Assembly: GCA_017882945.1 (NCBI GenBank)
Contig: JADGON010000265.1
Span: forward strand, 1 to 9,083
Length of the DNA: 9,083 nucleotides
Origin: Acidimicrobiia bacterium
Lineage (GTDB): Bacteria; Actinomycetota; Acidimicrobiia; IMCC26256; JAENVU01
Direction: 5' to 3'
Positions within the stretch are counted from its first letter, which is position 1; each line of letters starts with the position of its first letter. The position numbers and the translations under genes are program-made. This document shows positions 5,133 to 9,083 of this stretch, in pieces. The notes under the pieces are model-generated. The model was not told where the DNA came from and ran no database searches. It saw only the letters and a list, made by a program, of their open reading frames with translations.

Positions 5133-6284
5133 CTAGGCGTCGCGCTGCGCTCCACTCGGGTCTGGCCCGAAGCGCGCCGGCGAGAACGCCGCGAGATCGA
5201 GCTCGGGCGCTTCCCCCTGCACGAGCTGGGCGACGAGGTGCGCGCTGTACGGCCCGAGCAGCAGGCCATTGGCCCCGTGGCCCGTGCAGACGAACGCGTT
5301 GTCCCACCCGGGAAGCGCACCCAGGACCGGCGCATCGTCGGCGCTGACCGGCCGGAGCCCGGCCCGGACCTCCAGGAACGTGGCTTCGGCCAGGCCCGGA
5401 GCGAGCCGCAGCATCTCGGAGAACAGCTGGCGCATCCCCGCGGCTGTGGGGCGGGCATCGAAGCCCGCGTCGGGTTCGAGCGTCGCGCCGACCGCGACCC
5501 GGCCGTCGGCCCAGGGGACGATGTACTGGCTCAGGAGCGGTGAGACAATCGGCCAGCTCGCAGTGGCGACCCCTTCGAGGCGCAGGTGCACGATCTGGCC
5601 CCGAACCGGAAGGACCGGGATGGTTGCATCCAAGCGAGAGGCCAGGGCCGGTGTCCACGCTCCCCCGGCGATCACCACCGCGTCGCACTTCGTGGACACA
5701 CCGGCCGTCAGCACTTCGGTGACGCGTCCGCCTGCGGTCCGGACGTCGTCGACCCCGCCGTGGACAACGGTGAGGCCCCGAGCGATCGCGGCGTCGAGCA
5801 GGGCCGCGGTCATCGACCGTCCGTCGATCCGCGCGGCCTCCGGGCTGTACCACGCGGCCCGCATCTCACCGAGCGGAGGGAAGCGCCGGCGTGCCTCCTC
5901 GGGGGTGATCTCCTCCACCGCAACCCGACGATCGCGTGCGAGCGCGAGGTTTGCCGCGAAGAGGTCGTCCTCCCACTCGCGGAATGCGACGCGCAACAGA
6001 CCCGTGACCGCGTACCCAGTGACCCGGGTGCCATCACCTTCGAGTCTGGGCACCAACGAGCGGTAGTGCTCCCCCGAGCCCATTGCGAGCGCGAACCAGC
6101 TCGCGTCCTCGACGCTCATGGATTCCGGCGACAGGATGCCCGCGCCCGCATCGGTCGCGCGACCGGCATCGTGACGATCGACGAGAACGACCCGCGCGCC
6201 CATCGTGACCAGTTCGTAGGCGAGCGCGGTCCCGACGAGTCCGCCGCCCACGACCGCGACGTCGAAGCCCGTCGGCGAGCTCAC
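5133..6284 (-). CDS. FAD-dependent DAO-family oxidase (glycine oxidase / D-amino acid oxidase type)
   Basis: A 383-residue flavoprotein of the DAO family (PF01266), which oxidises amines such as glycine, sarcosine or D-amino acids, giving an imine. The N-terminal dinucleotide fold shows VAVVGGGLVGTALAYEL (9-25) with Asp36 closing strand 2 (VLVD), then AGAGILSPES (47-55). The second FAD region CDAVVIAGGAW (200-210), the barrel strand PVRGQIVHL (226-234), and the C-terminal GLRPVSADDAPVLG (309-322) and GHGANGLLLGP (335-345) match ThiO/glycine oxidase-like enzymes, where the Arg of GLRP sits near the substrate. The GTG start at 6282-6284 has GAGG at 6294-6297, 9 bases upstream. No thiamine genes are nearby, so a ThiO role is not supported by context. 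The poly-gamma-glutamate hydrolase gene follows after 10 bases. The substrate is unproven. Confidence 0.9.
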   Translation of the reverse strand: MSSPTGFDVAVVGGGLVGTALAYELVTMGARVVLVDRHDAGRATDAGAGILSPESMSVEDASWFALAMGSGEHYRSLVPRLEGDGTRVTGYAVTGLLRVAFREWEDDLFAANLALARDRRVAVEEITPEEARRRFPPLGEMRAAWYSPEAARIDGRSMTAALLDAAIARGLTVVHGGVDDVRTAGGRVTEVLTAGVSTKCDAVVIAGGAWTPALASRLDATIPVLPVRGQIVHLRLEGVATASWPIVSPLLSQYIVPWADGRVAVGATLEPDAGFDARPTAAGMRQLFSEMLRLAPGLAEATFLEVRAGLRPVSADDAPVLGALPGWDNAFVCTGHGANGLLLGPYSAHLVAQLVQGEAPELDLAAFSPARFGPDPSGAQRDA

Positions 6285-6312
6285 TCGGCGGGACCTCGCC
6301 GCACCGAGCTCG

Positions 6313-6600
6313 CTAGGCGGCGCGCTTCTCCCGTCGAGCCTGAGCAGTCCCGACGTGCGTGCTCAGGTCCACGACCAGAGCGAGGATCACGAAGAACCAC
6401 CCGAAGCCTGTGACCCCGCGCACCGGTGCGTAGACGACCGCCCAGGCGAGCGTGGTCCATGGCAGCAGGATGAACCCGGCCAGGCCCATCCAGAACGAGG
6501 TGAACGCGACGCTCATGCGGTCCGTGAACAGCCACGTGAAGAAGATCGCGATCCGTGGTGACAGCATCGCGAGCAGTGCGATGACGCATCCGCAACCCAT
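6313..6600 (-). CDS. Small hydrophobic membrane protein of unknown function
   Basis: A 95-residue protein with about three membrane segments: roughly 5-25 (interrupted by SPR at 14-16), 36-58 and 64-80. It ends in a basic tail (RREKRAA), suggesting a cytosolic C-terminus. A PWTT motif (47-50) and TDRMSVAF (26-33) join the first segments. It resembles small uncharacterised actinobacterial membrane proteins that start MGC and carry the same FTDR...PWTT pattern. The Cys residues at 3 and 5 are next to the N-terminus, but there is no lipobox after a proper signal peptide. The ATG at 6598-6600 lies 19 bases after the LLM stop with no clear ribosome site. A competing frame (6281-6613) is Arg-rich, unlike a real protein, and is a shadow. 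It sits within the operon. A role as a membrane anchor or partner of a neighbour is only a guess. Confidence 0.8.
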   Translation of the reverse strand: MGCGCVIALLAMLSPRIAIFFTWLFTDRMSVAFTSFWMGLAGFILLPWTTLAWAVVYAPVRGVTGFGWFFVILALVVDLSTHVGTAQARREKRAA

Positions 6601-6619
6601 AGACGCGGGACACTACCGG

Positions 6620-7495
6620 CTAGCCGACCGCGGCGATGAGTCGATCGAGCTCGGCGATGTCCGTGGTCGTCGGGACCAGCACGACCTCGTTGCAGCCGGT
6701 CTCCGTGAGCGCGGCGAGCGTCTCCCGCAGCGCACCGGGGTCCGAGAGCCGGCACAACGCGGCCATCGCCCGAGCGGCACTGTCACCGAAGGTCGACAAG
6801 TACTGGTAGGCGTACTCGAAGAGCCGATCCGTCGCGTCGTCACCGAGGGCGAACCACGAGCTCGTCGAGAGCCATGGCCGCTCGTCACGGTCTGCGTCGA
6901 CCCACGCCTCCTCCGCCCGACGGAACGTCGCGTCGACGCCTGCAGGGTCAGGACCCAGGTCCCATCCGGCCAGACCGGCCGCCCACCGCGCGCTGCGCGC
7001 GAGCGACTTCGGCCCCATCGACGCGGTGAGCAGCGGTGGACCTCCCGGCTGCACCGGCGCCGGACCGATCGGCGGGAGCCCCTCGACGACCGGCTCACCG
7101 CTCCAGACCCGCTGCATGACTGCCACCTGCTCGTCGAGGCGGGCGAAGCGGCGCCCGAACGGCACACCCAGCGCCTCGTAGTCCTGGTCGCGCCCGCCAA
7201 CTCCCACGCCGACGGTCAACCGCCCGCCCGAGAGCACGTCGATGGTCGCCATCTGCTTCGCGAACCGCACCGGATCGTGGATCGGCAGCACCGCGACCGT
7301 CGACACGATCCGCACGCGCTCGGTCGCCGCCGCCGCGAAGGCGAGCGTGGTCACGAGCTCGTGGCTCGGGTACGCGATGCGCTCGCCGACGGAGACACTG
7401 GAGAACGGACCCTCGTCCACCCTCCGGCACCACTCGAGGATCACCGCGCGATCCGCGCCGCGGACGAACGACGGCAACGTCAACCCGATGTCCAC
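6620..7495 (-). CDS. LLM-class flavin/F420-dependent oxidoreductase
   Basis: A 291-residue luciferase-like TIM-barrel oxidoreductase. Family signatures are MDIGLTLPSF (1-10), SVSVGERIAYPSHELVTTLAFAAAATERVRI (33-63), IHDPVRFAKQMATIDVLSGGRLTVGVGVGGRDQDYEALG (72-110), RFARLDEQVAVMQRVW (116-131) and the C-terminal GCNEVVLVPT (267-276), the last barrel strand. This is the usual pattern of actinobacterial F420-dependent LLM enzymes, slightly short for the family, whose members commonly run 280-350 residues. The start is a GTG at 7493-7495, 12 bases after the acyl-CoA dehydrogenase stop, with no strong ribosome site, so translation may depend on the upstream gene. It is clearly different from the LLM at 2787-3824, so the two are not a recent duplication. 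F420 versus FMN use cannot be settled here. Confidence 0.9.
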   Translation of the reverse strand: MDIGLTLPSFVRGADRAVILEWCRRVDEGPFSSVSVGERIAYPSHELVTTLAFAAAATERVRIVSTVAVLPIHDPVRFAKQMATIDVLSGGRLTVGVGVGGRDQDYEALGVPFGRRFARLDEQVAVMQRVWSGEPVVEGLPPIGPAPVQPGGPPLLTASMGPKSLARSARWAAGLAGWDLGPDPAGVDATFRRAEEAWVDADRDERPWLSTSSWFALGDDATDRLFEYAYQYLSTFGDSAARAMAALCRLSDPGALRETLAALTETGCNEVVLVPTTTDIAELDRLIAAVG

Positions 7496-7507
7496 CGGCT
7501 CGACCCG

Positions 7508-8755
7508 CTACGCGTTCTTCGGGACGTCCTTGAACGGGGCACCCTTGTTCGGGTCGGGCTCCTTGGGCAGACCGAGCACGCGCTCTCCAAGGATGTTGCG
7601 CTGCACCTGGTCGGTGCCGCCGTAGATGGAGGGACCGGGCGAGAACAGGATCATCTCCTGGACCCCACCCCCGTGTGCAGCGTCCTTGCCCATCAGCATC
7701 GTCTCGGCGCCGAGGATCTGCGTGCCGACCTCGCGGTTGAGCCGCAGCATGTCGCTCATCATGAGCTTGGCCATGTTGGGTGCGCCCGCGCTCGCATTGC
7801 CCCCGCGAGCCCGCAACGACGAGAACTTGCCGATCTGCTGCAGCGAGTACATGCGGGCCAGGTTCTGGCGGACGGTCGGGTCGCCGGCGCGGCCGGTGTC
7901 CTTGGCCAGCTTGATGAGGCTCTGGGCCATGTTGAGCCCTCCACCGCCGGTCCCACCGGTGCGGACCTGGCCGACGAGGTCGCCGACGCGCTTGTCCAGC
8001 TGCCCGGAGAGCGGCCCCGGGAACGCGGAACCCGCCGCGCCGCTCCCGCCACTGCCCAACCCCGCTCGCTCGGCCGCGAGCGTGGTGTTCGTGACCGCCC
8101 AACCGTTGTTGAGGCCGCCGATCATGTTCCAGTCCGGCACGCGCGCGCCGTCGATGAACACCTCGTTGAACATGGCGCGACCCGTCATCTCCCGCAACGG
8201 CCGGATCTCGACGCCGGGCTGGTCCATCTCGAACGCGAAGTACGAGATGCCGGTGTGCTTCGGCGCGTCCGGGTTCGTGCGCGCGATCAGCATGCCGAGG
8301 TTGCAGATCTGCGCGGTGGACGTCCAGACCTTCTGACCGGTGATGACCCACTCGTCACCGTCGCGTTCGGCCTTGCACTGGAGCCCGGCCAGGTCCGAAC
8401 CGGCGCCCGGCTCGCTGAAGAGCTGGCACCACGCGTCCTGGCCGTTGAGGATGCGCGTCAGCCAGAGGTCCTTCTGCTCACGCGTGCCGTGGGCCACGAT
8501 CGTCGGGCCCGCGAGCAGGTAGCCGAGACCCGCCGGCGGCCCGATCGCACCCGCCTTCGCGAGCTCCTCGTTCACCACGTTGGCCAGCGCGCGGTTGTAG
8601 CCGCGCCCGAAGTCCTCCTCGGGCCAGGTCGGTGCGCCGTACCCGGAGCGCATGAGGCGCTCCCACCACTCGGCGACGGTGAGGTCCGGGTCCCAGCTCT
8701 CCGCGAGCCAGGACTGCACCTGTTCGCGCACCAGCTCGGCAGTGATCACAGCCAT
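7508..8755 (-). CDS. Acyl-CoA dehydrogenase (FadE-like)
   Basis: A 415-residue FAD enzyme that introduces an alpha-beta double bond into an acyl-CoA. It has the N-terminal helical domain (GYGAPTWPEEDFGRGYN at 38-54), the QLFSEPGAGSDLAGL flavin loop (111-125), GDEWVITGQKVWTSTAQ (133-149), the middle beta domain (IRPLREMTGRAMFNEVFIDGARVP, 184-207) and the closing IYGGTDQVQRNILGERVLGLP (377-397). The ATG at 8753-8755 has AAGGAG at 8761-8766, 5 bases upstream. The frame extends to 9037 but that part shadows the ArsC-like gene. Two oddities: the canonical Glu of the YEGT motif is Gly379, and a Gly/Ser-rich stretch fills 234-273. Glu229 (AAERAGL) is in the place used as base by isovaleryl-CoA type enzymes. 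It is second in the visible operon, 10 bases after the ArsC-like gene. Confidence 0.94.
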   Translation of the reverse strand: MAVITAELVREQVQSWLAESWDPDLTVAEWWERLMRSGYGAPTWPEEDFGRGYNRALANVVNEELAKAGAIGPPAGLGYLLAGPTIVAHGTREQKDLWLTRILNGQDAWCQLFSEPGAGSDLAGLQCKAERDGDEWVITGQKVWTSTAQICNLGMLIARTNPDAPKHTGISYFAFEMDQPGVEIRPLREMTGRAMFNEVFIDGARVPDWNMIGGLNNGWAVTNTTLAAERAGLGSGGSGAAGSAFPGPLSGQLDKRVGDLVGQVRTGGTGGGGLNMAQSLIKLAKDTGRAGDPTVRQNLARMYSLQQIGKFSSLRARGGNASAGAPNMAKLMMSDMLRLNREVGTQILGAETMLMGKDAAHGGGVQEMILFSPGPSIYGGTDQVQRNILGERVLGLPKEPDPNKGAPFKDVPKNA

Positions 8756-8760
8756 CGGGA

Positions 8761-8766
8761 CTCCTT
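8761..8766 (-). promoter_or_regulatory. Ribosome binding site of the acyl-CoA dehydrogenase (AAGGAG)
   Basis: AAGGAG on the minus strand, 5 bases before the ATG at 8755 and overlapping the first base of the upstream TGA. It supports the ATG at 8755 over the longer open frame and implies coupled expression with the ArsC-like gene. Confidence 0.65.
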
Positions 8767-9083
8767 CACGTTCCTTCGATGAGCTCGAGGACGATCTCCG
8801 AAGGACGCGCGATGACCGCGCGCTCGCCCCGGAAGACGACCGGCCGCTCCATGAGCTCGGGGTGGACGAGCAGGAGCTCGACGACCGTGTCACGGCTCGT
8901 GTAGTCGGCCGGGTCGAGCCCGAGCTCCTTGAACCGCTTGTCCTTGCGCACCAGGTCACCCGGCGGGTTCGGGATCGCGTCCACGATGCGTTCGAGCGCG
9001 GCGCGGTCCGGCGGCGCCTTGAGGTACTCGACGACATCGGTGTCGACGCCCCGTTCCCGCAGGATCTCGAGCGCGCCGCGGGA
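8766..9083 (-). CDS. ArsC-family (arsenate reductase-like) protein, N-terminus outside window
   Basis: The frame is open from the right edge to a TGA at 8766-8768, giving the last 105 residues of a thioredoxin-fold protein of the glutaredoxin-dependent ArsC/Spx-like family (about 115-140 residues). It begins SRGALEILRERGVDTDVVEYL, corresponding to the stretch right after the catalytic CxxS-R, so the active-site Cys should lie just beyond the window. Further matches to E. coli ArsC are DLVRKD (LLRKN, Arg60), ERPVVF (NRPIVV, Arg94) and ARPSEIVLELI (CRPSEVVLDIL, Arg107), so the three oxyanion-binding arginines appear kept. It is the first visible gene of the long operon. Arsenate reduction is possible, but no arsenic efflux or ArsR gene is seen here, so another thiol/oxyanion role cannot be excluded. 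Confidence 0.85.
   Translation of the reverse strand, partial: SRGALEILRERGVDTDVVEYLKAPPDRAALERIVDAIPNPPGDLVRKDKRFKELGLDPADYTSRDTVVELLLVHPELMERPVVFRGERAVIARPSEIVLELIEGT

Noticed and set aside
5123..5458. Upstream extension of the polyglutamate hydrolase frame to 5458
   Set aside because: The extension is Arg/Ser/Pro-rich shadow of the DAO-family gene. The family homology begins at about 5122.
6285..6312. Possible terminator or promoter in the 28-base gap before the DAO-family gene
   Set aside because: Only a 4-bp GGCG/CGCC dyad is present, and the gap also holds the GAGG ribosome site. It is too weak to call.
6281..6613. A 110-codon minus-strand frame that would overlap the DAO start as GTGA
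   Set aside because: Attractive as a coupled gene, but its product is Arg/His-rich with no features, whereas the overlapping frame 6313-6600 encodes a coherent membrane protein.
6452..8782. A 776-codon open frame on the plus strand opposite the small membrane protein, LLM and acyl-CoA dehydrogenase genes
   Set aside because: Its product is Arg/His/Val-rich with no recognisable domain. It is the mirror of strong real genes in GC-rich DNA, where antisense frames stay open by codon bias, and it has no ribosome site or family signature.
8756..9037. N-terminal extension of the acyl-CoA dehydrogenase to 9037
   Set aside because: The extra residues are Ser/Arg-rich and antiparallel in character to no known domain. 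The same bases encode the ArsC-like protein in another frame, and the ATG at 8755 has AAGGAG.
1..9083. CRISPR arrays, tRNA/rRNA genes, insertion sequences, toxin-antitoxin or defence genes
   Set aside because: Read through both strands by eye. No regular repeat-spacer pattern, cloverleaf, transposase motif, terminal inverted repeats or defence-like domain was found, and nearly all bases are taken up by metabolic genes.

Overview
The window comes from a very GC-rich genome with densely packed genes, GTG starts, 4-base start/stop overlaps and strong G/C third-codon bias. Two luciferase-like (LLM) oxidoreductases of the F420 type, an FadE-like acyl-CoA dehydrogenase, a two-domain acyl-ACP thioesterase, SDRs and EthD proteins together point to an actinomycete-type chromosome (Actinomycetota, perhaps an Acidimicrobiia-like or other environmental lineage). 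The phylum is fairly well supported by gene content. The class is a guess. I see no rRNA, tRNA, CRISPR array, insertion sequence, phage gene or plasmid gene, and no gene-free stretch longer than about 85 bases.

Layout, left to right. (1) 1-435, plus strand: the C-terminal end of a type B carboxylesterase. (2) 436-1982, minus strand: two short-chain dehydrogenases joined by an ATGA overlap. Their stop side abuts the esterase stop with no spacer. (3) 1983-2065: a short divergent promoter region with repeats and a possible operator. (4) 2066-2779, plus strand: a protein made of two tandem EthD domains. (5) 2771-2786: a GC hairpin lying exactly between two convergent stops. (6) 2787-9083, minus strand: one long run of eight genes, read from the right edge: ArsC-like protein (5' end cut off by the window), acyl-CoA dehydrogenase, LLM oxidoreductase, small membrane protein, FAD-dependent DAO-family oxidase, poly-gamma-glutamate hydrolase family protein, acyl-ACP thioesterase-like protein, and a second LLM oxidoreductase of the Rv3520c type. 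Gaps are between -4 and +28 bases, so this is very probably a single transcription unit that starts outside the window.

Functionally the region looks catabolic: ester hydrolysis, alcohol/ketone redox by SDRs, acyl-CoA dehydrogenation, thioester hydrolysis and flavin/F420-dependent redox, plus EthD domains of the type found beside oxidative degradation genes. The substrate cannot be read from the sequence. The most thought-provoking element is a cytosolic-looking poly-gamma-glutamate hydrolase homologue in the same operon as two F420-type oxidoreductases. F420 itself carries a gamma-linked polyglutamate tail, so a tail-trimming role is a testable idea alongside the plainer gamma-PGA or D-glutamate explanation. 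No clearly new defence or mobile system is visible.
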